Positions 1-6,706 of a DNA stretch of 14,384 nt are shown here, piece after piece. The stretch is from assembly GCA_035468285.1 (NCBI GenBank), contig DATISY010000110.1, positions 1 through 14,384 on the forward strand, given 5' to 3'. Both the position numbers and the translations under genes were made by a program. The notes beneath the pieces are model-generated. The model saw only the letters and a program-made list of their open reading frames with translations, was not told the origin of the DNA and ran no database searches. Origin of the DNA: PALSA-555 sp035468285. Lineage in GTDB: Bacteria; Actinomycetota; Acidimicrobiia; IMCC26256; PALSA-555. Numbering within the stretch: position 1 is the stretch's first letter; each line of letters opens with the position of its first letter.

Positions 1-2
1 GG

Positions 3-230
3 GACGCGAACTACGTCGGGGGTGACATCTCGAGCGGGGAGATGCAGGGATTGCAGGCGCTGTTCCGGCCTCGGCTCGCGGTGGTGCCGTACGCGACGCC
101 GGACCCGTCGGTGTTCCTGTGCTCGTCGGCGACGCCGCCGGGGCCGGGGGTTCACGGCATGGGTGGTCAGAACGCGGCGCGGGTGGTGCTGCGCCGGGTG
201 TTCGGTCGCCGCGCGTCGCGGCCCCTGTGA
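3..230 (+). CDS. NAD(P)/FAD-dependent oxidoreductase, phytoene desaturase-like (3' end only)
   Basis: This is the last 75 residues of a gene whose start lies before the window. The visible end has a GGDISSGE stretch, FRPRLAVVPYATPDPSVFLCSSATPPGPGVHGMGGQNAA, and a basic tail. The PYxTP...FLCSxxTPPGxGVHGMxGxxAA pattern is the typical C-terminal FAD-binding end of the phytoene desaturase/CrtI-like amine-oxidoreductase superfamily, where the GVHGMxG segment contacts the flavin. Proteins of this type desaturate or isomerise carotenoids and other lipids; the N-terminal dinucleotide fold and the substrate domain are not visible, so the substrate cannot be named. It ends in TGA, 22 bases from the convergent stop of the next gene. 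The family call is fairly safe; the exact activity is open. Confidence 0.8.
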   Translation, partial: DANYVGGDISSGEMQGLQALFRPRLAVVPYATPDPSVFLCSSATPPGPGVHGMGGQNAARVVLRRVFGRRASRPL

Positions 231-252
231 ACGGGCCGGCCGGCGCGGCGGT

Positions 253-930
253 CTACTTGCGGCGGTAGATGCGGTCGACCATGTCGGGGCTCACCACGAG
301 ACGGAGGTCGGGCAGGTAGACGAGCCCGGCGAGCTGGCCGGTGCCGGGCGCGCCGGCGGGCGCGGGGTAGGTGAGGATGGTGCGGCCGCCGTCCTGGATG
401 AACTGGCACGGGATGGTCTGGGCTGCGCCGGCCTGCACGTACCGGCAGCCGGTGGTCCCGACGACGAGCTGTTCGGACGGCGAGACGTTCACCGTGCCGG
501 TGCGATCGGCGGCGAGGCGGCCGATGGCCCCGAAGCCGAGGTGGAGCTGACGGTTGCTGTCGACGTAGGCGGTGAACCGGATGGTGGAGCCGTCGCGGCG
601 GCGGAGCTGGTAGCCGTTATCGGTGACGGTGACGCTGCCGGTGGCGGTGTCGGGCGGGCAGTCGGTGAACGTGGTGACAAACCCGGGTCGGATCGGCTGG
701 AACCCGCATTCCTTGACGGCGAAGCGGGCGGTGCCGGCGCTGCGGAACTGGAGCGTGCCGAAGCCGCTCGAGAGGGTGCCGTGCGCGGCGGTGCGCAGCC
801 GGTCGCGGGGGGAGGTGGTGGCGGCGCCCGCGGGGAGCGGCGCGGTCGTGAGCACGACGGCGAGGGTCGCGGCCGCGGTGAAGCGCAGTGCGGCGCGGCG
901 GCGGGCGAGCGCGGGTGTCGGGGGCGTCAC
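253..930 (-). CDS. secreted protein of unknown function
   Basis: This 225-residue protein begins at a GTG. Residues 1-36 look like a Sec signal peptide: an Arg-rich n-region (ARRRAALR), a hydrophobic core (FTAAATLAVVLTTAPLPA) and an AGA-A cleavage region near 35-37. The mature part has no membrane segment and no domain I recognise. It is rich in Thr, Gly and beta-type sequence and carries four cysteines, in CGFQP, DCPP, GCRY and PCQF, that could form two disulfides outside the cell. It follows ctaA on the same strand after 45 bases and may be cotranscribed. A CAGGCT hexamer sits 6 bases before the GTG, resembling the -10 boxes of neighbouring genes. No function is claimed. Codon use and signal peptide make it a credible gene; the frame antisense to it is a GC shadow. 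Confidence 0.8.
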   Translation of the reverse strand: MTPPTPALARRRAALRFTAAATLAVVLTTAPLPAGAATTSPRDRLRTAAHGTLSSGFGTLQFRSAGTARFAVKECGFQPIRPGFVTTFTDCPPDTATGSVTVTDNGYQLRRRDGSTIRFTAYVDSNRQLHLGFGAIGRLAADRTGTVNVSPSEQLVVGTTGCRYVQAGAAQTIPCQFIQDGGRTILTYPAPAGAPGTGQLAGLVYLPDLRLVVSPDMVDRIYRRK

Positions 931-975
931 GGGGTCAGCCTGGCAGACGGTCGGGTGGGGGCACGGTCGGCGGTA

Positions 976-1938
976 TCAGGCGGGGGTGAGCGCGGATCGC
1001 GCTGCGGGTTGGTCCGTCGAGGTCGGGCTCGGGTCGGGGCGGGCGAGATGGAGCCAGAAGTTGAGGACGGACGCGAAGAGGGCGGTGGCGCCGGCGATGT
1101 GGAAGCCGACGAGGAGTGCCGGGATCCCGTTGAAGTACTGGATGTAGCCGATGGCGGCTTGGGCGAGTGCGACGGTGAGGACGAGACCGAGGCGGCGCTG
1201 GTCGGCGGTGGACGCCCGGGTGCGGCGCAACAGCCCGAAGGTCAGGAGGACGAGGAGGAGGAACACCATGACGGTCGTCCCGTGGATGCGGGCGACCTGG
1301 GGGATGCTGTACGAGAACCGTTTGGCTTTGGCGTCGCCCCCGTGGGGTCCGCTGGCGGTGACGACGGTGCCGGTGAACGCGACGACGCTGACCGCAACGA
1401 GGAGCGCGGTGGCGACCCGCCGGACGACGGGCGCGACGGTGAGCCGGCCGCGACCGTCGGGTTGGCCGGCGCGGTGGTGCAGGACGATGGCGTTCGCGAG
1501 GAGCGCGAGAGAGAGGAGGAAGTGCGCCATCACGAACTGGGGTTGGAGCTGGAAGAGCACGGTGAGCCCGCCGAGGACGGCTTGGGCGAAGAAGCCGGCG
1601 ACGAGGCCGAGGGAGAGCCAGATGAGGTCGCGTCGACGGGGGGTGCGGAGGAGCGCGCCGATGACGGCGGCACCGACGGCGATGGACACCGAGCCGGTGA
1701 AGACCCGGTTGAGGAACTCGACCATGGCGTTGACGTCGGAGGCGCTGCGGGGGGTGAGGTGGCCGGGGTCGCAGTTCGGCCAGGACGGGCAGCCGAGCCC
1801 GGAGCCCGTGAGCCGGACGGCGCCACCGGTGACGATGATGACGGCGAGGAGCGCGGCGGCGGCGAACGTGATCCGCCGGTAGGCGGTCGGCGAGAGACGC
1901 GGTAGCCGCAGCGGCTTCAACGCGGTGGGCAGGCTCAT
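976..1938 (-). CDS. ctaA: heme A synthase (COX15/CtaA family)
   Basis: A 320-residue polytopic membrane protein with about eight predicted transmembrane segments, starting near residue 23 and ending near 297. The family oxidises the C8 methyl group of heme O to the formyl of heme A for aa3-type cytochrome oxidase. The first external loop has VRLTGSGLGCPSWPNC, with Cys50 and Cys56 as the conserved cysteine pair of Gram-positive CtaA. Heme-ligand-type histidines are seen in MAHFLLS, RIHGT and GFHIAGA. At the position of the fourth His (EFxHR in Bacillus) this protein has EFLNR, with Asn77; I recall actinobacterial homologues having Asn there too, so this need not mean loss of activity. The ATG at 1938 is preceded by TAGCAT 13 bases upstream. 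The heme O synthase gene ctaB and the oxidase genes are not in the window. Confidence 0.93.
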   Translation of the reverse strand: MSLPTALKPLRLPRLSPTAYRRITFAAAALLAVIIVTGGAVRLTGSGLGCPSWPNCDPGHLTPRSASDVNAMVEFLNRVFTGSVSIAVGAAVIGALLRTPRRRDLIWLSLGLVAGFFAQAVLGGLTVLFQLQPQFVMAHFLLSLALLANAIVLHHRAGQPDGRGRLTVAPVVRRVATALLVAVSVVAFTGTVVTASGPHGGDAKAKRFSYSIPQVARIHGTTVMVFLLLVLLTFGLLRRTRASTADQRRLGLVLTVALAQAAIGYIQYFNGIPALLVGFHIAGATALFASVLNFWLHLARPDPSPTSTDQPAARSALTPA

Positions 1939-1951
1939 GGTCGGCGTCTGG

Positions 1952-1957
1952 ATGCTA
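1952..1957 (-). promoter_or_regulatory. predicted -10 box (TAGCAT) of ctaA
   Basis: On the minus strand TAGCAT lies 13 bases before the ctaA ATG, matching the TANNNT -10 pattern. Transcription would begin within about 6 bases of the start codon. The 112-base gap to the divergent hydrolase holds both promoters and no other feature that I can see. No convincing -35 box is visible. Confidence 0.5.
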
Positions 1958-2035
1958 CGCCGGGCCGGTCGGGGCGCCGTGATCGGCCCCGCGTGCTCGC
2001 CTGGGGTGACGGTCGACGGGTCGCGGGTGAGCCGT

Positions 2036-2041
2036 TAGCGT
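2036..2041 (+). promoter_or_regulatory. predicted -10 box (TAGCGT) of the alpha/beta hydrolase
   Basis: TAGCGT is followed by 9 bases and then the ATG at 2051. There is no Shine-Dalgarno sequence, so a leaderless or 2-3-base-leader transcript is the simplest reading. The same hexamer lies 7 bases before the penicillin-acylase-family gene. Confidence 0.5.
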
Positions 2042-2050
2042 CCCCCGCCG

Positions 2051-2962
2051 ATGGCGGATCCTGCCAGCTACGACGAGTTCGGTCTCTTCCACGAGAACGC
2101 CGAGGAGTACGGGCTGCCGTGGGAGGAGCCGCCAACGGTGCGGCGAGTGGCGGTCCCGGTCGCCCCCGATGGTCGCAAGCTGAGCGTGTTGGTGTGGGGT
2201 GACGCACCGCCGGAGATCGTCCTCCTGCACGGCGGGGCGCAGAACGCCCACACCTGGGACACGGTCGCGTTGGCGCTCGGCCGGCCGCTCGTCGCCGTCG
2301 ACCTGCCCGGCCACGGGCACTCCGATCACCGCGACGACGGGCCATTCGGTCCGCGCCAGAACGCCGGAGATGTCGCGGTGGCCGTCCGGGAGCTCGCGCC
2401 GGAGGCGCGCCTCGTCGTCGGGATGTCGCTCGGGGGGCTCACCGCGATCGCGTTGAGCGCCGTCGCACCGGACCTGGTGCGACGATTGGCGCTCATCGAC
2501 GTCACGCCCGGGGTGGATCGGGACAAGGCGGCGCCGATCGCGCAGTTCATCGCCGGCCCGGCGACGTTCGAGAGCTTCGACGAGATCCTGGCGCGGACGA
2601 TCGAGTTCAACCCGACCCGGTCCGAGTCGTCGCTGCGGCGGGGCGTGCTGCACAACGCGGTGGAGCGGGACGACGGCCGGTGGGTGTGGCGCTACCAGCG
2701 GCCGCGGTTGATGGAGGCGACGGAGATGGACGTCCCGGCGGACTTCGCGACGTTGTGGGACGACGTGAGCGGGATCGCGGTGCCGCTCATGCTGGTGCGC
2801 GGGGGCGCGACGGGGACGGTCGTGGACGACGGTGATGTCGCAGAGCTGCTGCGCCGCCAGCCGGGAGCGCGCGTCGAGCTGGTGGAGGGCGCCGGGCACA
2901 GCGTCCAGGGGGACCGTCCGCTCGAGCTGGCCCGGCTGCTCGGCGAGTTCCTCGACGCATAG
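2051..2962 (+). CDS. alpha/beta hydrolase
   Basis: A 303-residue protein of the alpha/beta-hydrolase fold. The oxyanion-hole segment HGGAQNAHTW is at residues 60-69, DLPGHGHS at 84-91, and the nucleophile elbow GMSLGG at 124-129 makes Ser126 the nucleophile. The catalytic His is His283 in GAGHSVQGDRP near the C-terminus, and the acid is probably one of the Asp residues near VVDDGD. There is no signal peptide or membrane segment, so the enzyme should be cytoplasmic. The fold covers esterases, C-C bond hydrolases, haloperoxidase-like enzymes and others, and nothing here fixes the substrate. It is transcribed away from ctaA and ends 11 bases from the convergent rhodanese stop. ATG 2051 is chosen because of the upstream -10-like TAGCGT and the natural family N-terminus. 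Confidence 0.9.
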   Translation: MADPASYDEFGLFHENAEEYGLPWEEPPTVRRVAVPVAPDGRKLSVLVWGDAPPEIVLLHGGAQNAHTWDTVALALGRPLVAVDLPGHGHSDHRDDGPFGPRQNAGDVAVAVRELAPEARLVVGMSLGGLTAIALSAVAPDLVRRLALIDVTPGVDRDKAAPIAQFIAGPATFESFDEILARTIEFNPTRSESSLRRGVLHNAVERDDGRWVWRYQRPRLMEATEMDVPADFATLWDDVSGIAVPLMLVRGGATGTVVDDGDVAELLRRQPGARVELVEGAGHSVQGDRPLELARLLGEFLDA

Positions 2963-2973
2963 ACGCGGGGCGC

Positions 2974-3393
2974 TCAGACGGCGTCGAACCCGGAGGCTTC
3001 TTCGGGTGAAGGGCCGTGGCACGGCTCGATGGGCAGCCCGGCCGCGGTCCACGCTTCGACACCGCCGACGACGTCGGTCGCGTCGAGGCCGAGCGCGCGG
3101 AGGGACGTGACGGCGACGCTGGAGGAGTAGCCCTGACCGCAGAGGACGATGACGCGGGCGTCGCGGGCGGTCTGGGGGATGCGGTGCGCGCTCGTCGGGG
3201 CGAGGCGCCATTCGAGGACGGTGCGGCCGAGGATGACGGCGCCGGGCACGTCGCCTTGGCGGCGGCGCTGCTCGAGGGGGCGGATGTCGACGAGGAGCGC
3301 GCCCGCCGCGGCCTCGGTGGCGGCGTGGGTGGGGGTGATCCGGTCCCATCCGGCCCGGACGCTGGCGAGCCAGGCCTCGATTCCGGCTGTCAT
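2974..3393 (-). CDS. rhodanese-like sulfurtransferase, single domain
   Basis: A 139-residue cytoplasmic protein that is one rhodanese domain. It has the LLVDIRP strand (residues 33-39, equivalent to the family's DVR), the GDVPGAVIL segment (47-55) and the active-site loop CGQGYSSS starting at Cys85, which would carry the persulfide. The tail VVGGVEAWTAAGLP is the usual rhodanese C-terminal signature. Members transfer sulfane sulfur to thiols, cyanide or protein partners; the acceptor here is unknown. An in-frame start 30 bases upstream exists, but ATG 3393 is preferred because TACCGT lies exactly 7 bases before it and because the longer form adds residues foreign to the family. The gene is divergent from the next one, with starts only 24 bases apart. 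Confidence 0.9.
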   Translation of the reverse strand: MTAGIEAWLASVRAGWDRITPTHAATEAAAGALLVDIRPLEQRRRQGDVPGAVILGRTVLEWRLAPTSAHRIPQTARDARVIVLCGQGYSSSVAVTSLRALGLDATDVVGGVEAWTAAGLPIEPCHGPSPEEASGFDAV

Positions 3394-3400
3394 CGTCTGC

Positions 3401-3411
3401 ACGGTAACGAT
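3401..3411. promoter_or_regulatory. overlapping divergent -10 boxes
   Basis: On the minus strand, TACCGT (3401-3406) lies 7 bases before the rhodanese ATG. On the plus strand, TAACGAT (3405-3411) lies 6 bases before GTG 3418 of the divergent gene. The two boxes share two base pairs, so the two promoters would compete for polymerase. The minus-strand box is the stronger match; the plus-strand box is a weaker fit. Confidence 0.45.
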
Positions 3412-3417
3412 GGGGCG

Positions 3418-4404
3418 GTGCATGCGCGGGGGGAGGCGCAGTCCCGGCTGGAGGCGCTCGAAGGGGGCCGGTACGAGGCTCGGGTGCTGGTCCCGTCACC
3501 GCCCGCGCTGACGGGTCCGCCGTGGTTCGCCGATGACCCGGTCGACCCCGGGGCCGCGCCCAGGACTCGGACGGTGGTATCGCCGGTGGCGAACGCCGAC
3601 CGGACCTGGGACGACCTGGCACGCGGGGACGCGTCGTTGGCCCGGTGGTGCGCGGACCGGTGGCTGGGCGCGTGGCGGCCCATCGCCGCCGTGGGCGACA
3701 TCGACGCGTTCGTGGCGACCCGCGTCGCGTGGCACACCGTCGCGGAACATGTCCTGGCGCCGTTCCGGTTCCAGGCGTGCGGGAAGATCGGTCTGCGGTT
3801 CACGCCGGGCGGCGTCGGGATCCCGTTCGTGCGGACCGATGGTGCCGAGGTCCAGCTGCGGGTTGACGGCTCGACGCTCGTCGTCGACGGGGATGTCGAG
3901 ACGCGCGAGGAGCTCACCACCATGCGGGACGCGGCGCGGGTCGCGGGGATCCCGGTGGGCGCGCGCACCGAGGTGTACGAGCCGACCACACCGTGCGAGC
4001 CCGACGACTCGCTGGTGATCGAGACAACCGCGGCGGCTCGCCTGGCGGACTGGTTCGGGTTCGGCGCGTCGGTGCTCGAGGAGACACGCGCCGCGGCAGC
4101 CGATGGTGCCGCGACGCGGGTGCAGGTCTGGCCGGAGCATTTCGACCTGTCCATCGACCTCGGCGACGAGGGAGCCGGGCGGCGGGGCACGTTCGGTGCG
4201 TCACCCGGCGATGACGCGCACCCGCTCCCCTACCTCTACGTCACCCATTGGGCACCGGTGCCCGACGATCCCTACTGGAACGAATCGCACTTCGGTGGCG
4301 CGCGGCTCGGCTACGACCGGCTCGTCGCCGCCGACGACCCGCGCCGCGCCGCGCTCGAGTTCCTCGCGGCGGGAAGGGCCCGGCTAACCGCCCCCCGTCC
4401 CTGA
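3418..4404 (+). CDS. conserved-looking protein of unknown function
   Basis: A 328-residue soluble protein without signal peptide or membrane segments. I cannot assign a characterised family. Recognisable stretches are GRYEARVLVPSPPALTGPPWFADDP near the N-terminus, a helical stretch RWCADRWLGAWRPIAAV, and a C-terminal block with RVQVWPEHFDLSIDLG, GASPGDDAHPLPYLYV and a Trp/Tyr-rich end. These look like a conserved actinobacterial hypothetical family, but this is memory of similar sequences and not a search. The WPEHFD and HPxPYLYV blocks are the likely conserved core. GTG 3418 is chosen because it directly follows the rhodanese promoter region; the open frame extends further upstream only as antisense shadow of the rhodanese gene. 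Its last 21 bases overlap the 3' end of the convergent penicillin-acylase-family gene. Confidence 0.8.
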   Translation: MHARGEAQSRLEALEGGRYEARVLVPSPPALTGPPWFADDPVDPGAAPRTRTVVSPVANADRTWDDLARGDASLARWCADRWLGAWRPIAAVGDIDAFVATRVAWHTVAEHVLAPFRFQACGKIGLRFTPGGVGIPFVRTDGAEVQLRVDGSTLVVDGDVETREELTTMRDAARVAGIPVGARTEVYEPTTPCEPDDSLVIETTAAARLADWFGFGASVLEETRAAAADGAATRVQVWPEHFDLSIDLGDEGAGRRGTFGASPGDDAHPLPYLYVTHWAPVPDDPYWNESHFGGARLGYDRLVAADDPRRAALEFLAAGRARLTAPRP

Positions 4405-6642
4405 GCGGAGCAGCGTGATGGTCGATACGGCCGTGTCGGCGATGGTTTCCCACGTGTAGCGCATCGGGATCAGCTCACCAGCGGCCCAGGTCTGCTGCTG
4501 GTCAGCGAAGTGGGGGCTCGTCACCTCACCCGACGCGCCGAGGGGGACGATCCAGCGCGACTGGTCCCAGTCGGCGAGGTCGAAGACGTACCGGGCGACG
4601 GACGCGGTGGTGACGTTGTACCCGAAGCCGGCGGGGTGCGCGGCGGCGAACACCGTGTCCCACTCGCCGCCGATCTCGACGGGCGGCGGGTCGAGTCGGG
4701 CGGCGAGCGCGTCGTCGTCGCCGACGAGGGGATGATGCGGCGCGCAGCGGTGCAGGATCCCCCACCGCCACCCGGTGACGTCGTCTCCGAGGAGGGCGCG
4801 GAGCTCGGTGACGGCGGCCGCGAGCCCAGCGGCGAGGACGGTGTCCCACGTGTCGTCCCGTCCGAACAGGGTGGTGTCGTCGGCCGCGAGCAGGCCGGGC
4901 AGGAGCGTCCAGAGGCGCAGCTCGAGGGGCTGGAAGGTCCCGAAGGGCTCTCCGGTGGCCGGGCGGCGCAGCCCGGCGAGCCGCGGCTGGCGGGCGACGT
5001 GACGGCCGACGTGGTCGCGGGTCGCGACGTAGATCGCCGCCGGGGCGGAGTCCGCGTCCATCACCCGGTCCCAGCCGCGGAGCGCGTCGAGGGCGCGCTG
5101 CTCGTGGGGGTCGTCGACGGTGAGGGCGGTGAGGCGGCGCACCCACCGGTCGGCGCCGAGGGAGCGACGGTCGGAGTGGATCGCGGCCATGTCGTCGACG
5201 GTGGCGTCATCGACGCCGGCGAGGCGGTCGAAGACGCGGCGGGCGCGGTCGGGGCGGCTGTAGTCGAAGCCGAGGTAGTGCGGGTAGTCCGGTCCCACGA
5301 TCTGCTGGTTGGCGGTCACGATGCAGCCGCCGTCTGGATCGCGGAGCCACGGCAGCTCGTCGTAGGGCACGACGCCGGTCCACTCGTGGGTGGGCTCCCA
5401 TCCTGGGACGGGACCCCATGCGTTCGCGGTGTCGCGCTCGGGGATGACCCCTACGGTGCGGTAGCGGAGGTGGCCGTCGACGTCGGCACTGACGAGGTTG
5501 TTGACGGGGTCGACCCAGGCGCGCATGACGTCGTCGAGCTCGTCGACGGTGTCGGCACGGAGCATGGGGAGCACGACGTTGAGGCCGGGGCTGGGATCGG
5601 CGAGGGCGGTGGCGCGGAGCGCGATGCCGATTCCCGTGGTGGGGTCGCCGAAGAGGACGGGGCCGTGCGCGGTCTCGTAGCAGTCGACGGGGACGGGTTC
5701 GCCGTCGCGGACCGCGACGGACTCGGTGCGTGTCGGGGTGGCGTCGTCGAGCCGCTCGACGTAGAGGTCCTGGTAGTCGCCGTTGGCGTTCGTGACACAC
5801 CACGCGACGCGTCTGGTGTGGCCGAAGTGCGGGAATCCGGGGACACCGACGAAGGCGAGCCCGACGGCGTCGAACTCCGGGCAGGCGAGGTGACACTGGT
5901 AGTAGACGTTGGGGACCTCGACGAGGCGGTGTGGGTCACCGGCGACGAGGGGGACCCCGGAGCGGGTGCGGTGCCCCGCGAGGGCCCAGGAGTTCGAGCC
6001 CGCGGCGGGGTCGGTCACGGCGGCCATGGCGGTGAGGACGGTGTCGAGCGCGGCCGGGTCGATGGTGATCGGGGTGCCGGCGGCGCCCGGCGGGACGATC
6101 AACGGGACATCGGTGGCCTTGTGGCCTTCGAGGCGGGCGACCGTCTCGGCGCCGACAAGCTGGGCCAGTCGGCCCCGCCACAGCTTCTTCTGCCAGCTGG
6201 CGAACACGACGTGGCGGACGAGGAACACGGCGCACGAGTCCCAGGGCTCCCACGGCTCGGGGGTGACCCCGGCGGCGGTGAGGTCGGTCGGGAGGGCACC
6301 GCCGAGCGCGAGATAGCTGTTGACCCCGTGGGCGTAGGCGTCGAGCACGCCGCGCGCCTCGGCGCTGAGGGCGTCGTACTCACGTCGGGCGGCATCGCGC
6401 AGCCCGGCGCGCCGGGTGAAGCAGTCGTACTCGAGGGCGGCGGCGCCGCGGACCTCGGCCCACCGGCCGTAGGCGCGGCGTCGGTCGTACTCGAGCTGGC
6501 CGAGTCGGTCCTCGGCCTGCGCGAACCCCTGGGCGACGAACGCGTCGTGCACGGTCGACGCGCGCGCGTGCGGGATGCCCCACTCGTCACGGTGGATGAC
6601 GATCGTGTCGTCGAGTCCGGTGACGGTGACCTCGGACGACAT
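4384..6642 (-). CDS. penicillin acylase family protein (Ntn hydrolase precursor)
   Basis: A 752-residue protein of the penicillin-amidase (S45) family, whose members cleave amides such as beta-lactam side chains, acyl-homoserine lactones or other N-acyl compounds after autoproteolysis into alpha and beta chains. Residues 13-28 (TIVIHRDEWGIPHARA) are the usual N-terminal signature, and QGFAQAEDRLGQLEYDRRRAYGRWAE (38-63) follows. The junction AGSNSWALAG makes Ser216 the nucleophile that would become the N-terminus of the beta chain. VAGDPHR (233-239), FPHFGHTRRVAWCVTNANGD and PLGASGEVTSPHF near the C-terminus also fit. The length fits a complete proenzyme. There is no signal peptide, unusual because many characterised members are exported. 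TAGCGT lies 7 bases before the ATG. The 3' end overlaps the convergent gene by 21 bases. Substrate is not predictable from sequence alone. Confidence 0.92.
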   Translation of the reverse strand: MSSEVTVTGLDDTIVIHRDEWGIPHARASTVHDAFVAQGFAQAEDRLGQLEYDRRRAYGRWAEVRGAAALEYDCFTRRAGLRDAARREYDALSAEARGVLDAYAHGVNSYLALGGALPTDLTAAGVTPEPWEPWDSCAVFLVRHVVFASWQKKLWRGRLAQLVGAETVARLEGHKATDVPLIVPPGAAGTPITIDPAALDTVLTAMAAVTDPAAGSNSWALAGHRTRSGVPLVAGDPHRLVEVPNVYYQCHLACPEFDAVGLAFVGVPGFPHFGHTRRVAWCVTNANGDYQDLYVERLDDATPTRTESVAVRDGEPVPVDCYETAHGPVLFGDPTTGIGIALRATALADPSPGLNVVLPMLRADTVDELDDVMRAWVDPVNNLVSADVDGHLRYRTVGVIPERDTANAWGPVPGWEPTHEWTGVVPYDELPWLRDPDGGCIVTANQQIVGPDYPHYLGFDYSRPDRARRVFDRLAGVDDATVDDMAAIHSDRRSLGADRWVRRLTALTVDDPHEQRALDALRGWDRVMDADSAPAAIYVATRDHVGRHVARQPRLAGLRRPATGEPFGTFQPLELRLWTLLPGLLAADDTTLFGRDDTWDTVLAAGLAAAVTELRALLGDDVTGWRWGILHRCAPHHPLVGDDDALAARLDPPPVEIGGEWDTVFAAAHPAGFGYNVTTASVARYVFDLADWDQSRWIVPLGASGEVTSPHFADQQQTWAAGELIPMRYTWETIADTAVSTITLLRSGTGGG

Positions 6643-6649
6643 GCCGGGA

Positions 6650-6655
6650 ACGCTA
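6650..6655 (-). promoter_or_regulatory. predicted -10 box (TAGCGT) of the penicillin-acylase-family gene
   Basis: Minus-strand TAGCGT is separated from the ATG at 6642 by exactly 7 bases, the spacing expected for a leaderless mRNA. It lies in the 64-base gap after the SelU-like gene, so the acylase-family gene may have its own promoter although it follows on the same strand. Confidence 0.55.
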
Positions 6656-6706
6656 CGCGGTGCTGGTTCGCCGGTCGCGGCCGTTTCGCTGGGCCCGGGA
6701 GCTGGG

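Noticed and set aside
235..244. Palindrome GCCGGCCGGC between two convergent genes as a terminator
   Set aside because: It has no room for a loop and such runs are common at this GC content, so the evidence is too weak for a feature.
22..1905. Open frame of 627 codons on the plus strand
   Set aside because: It is antisense to ctaA and to the secreted protein gene. Its translation is an Asp/Glu/Gly/Arg-rich low-complexity product typical of shadow frames in high-GC DNA.
1955..3622. Open frame of 555 codons on the minus strand
   Set aside because: It runs antisense to the alpha/beta hydrolase and out of frame with the rhodanese gene. It is Arg/Pro-rich and has no recognisable motif.
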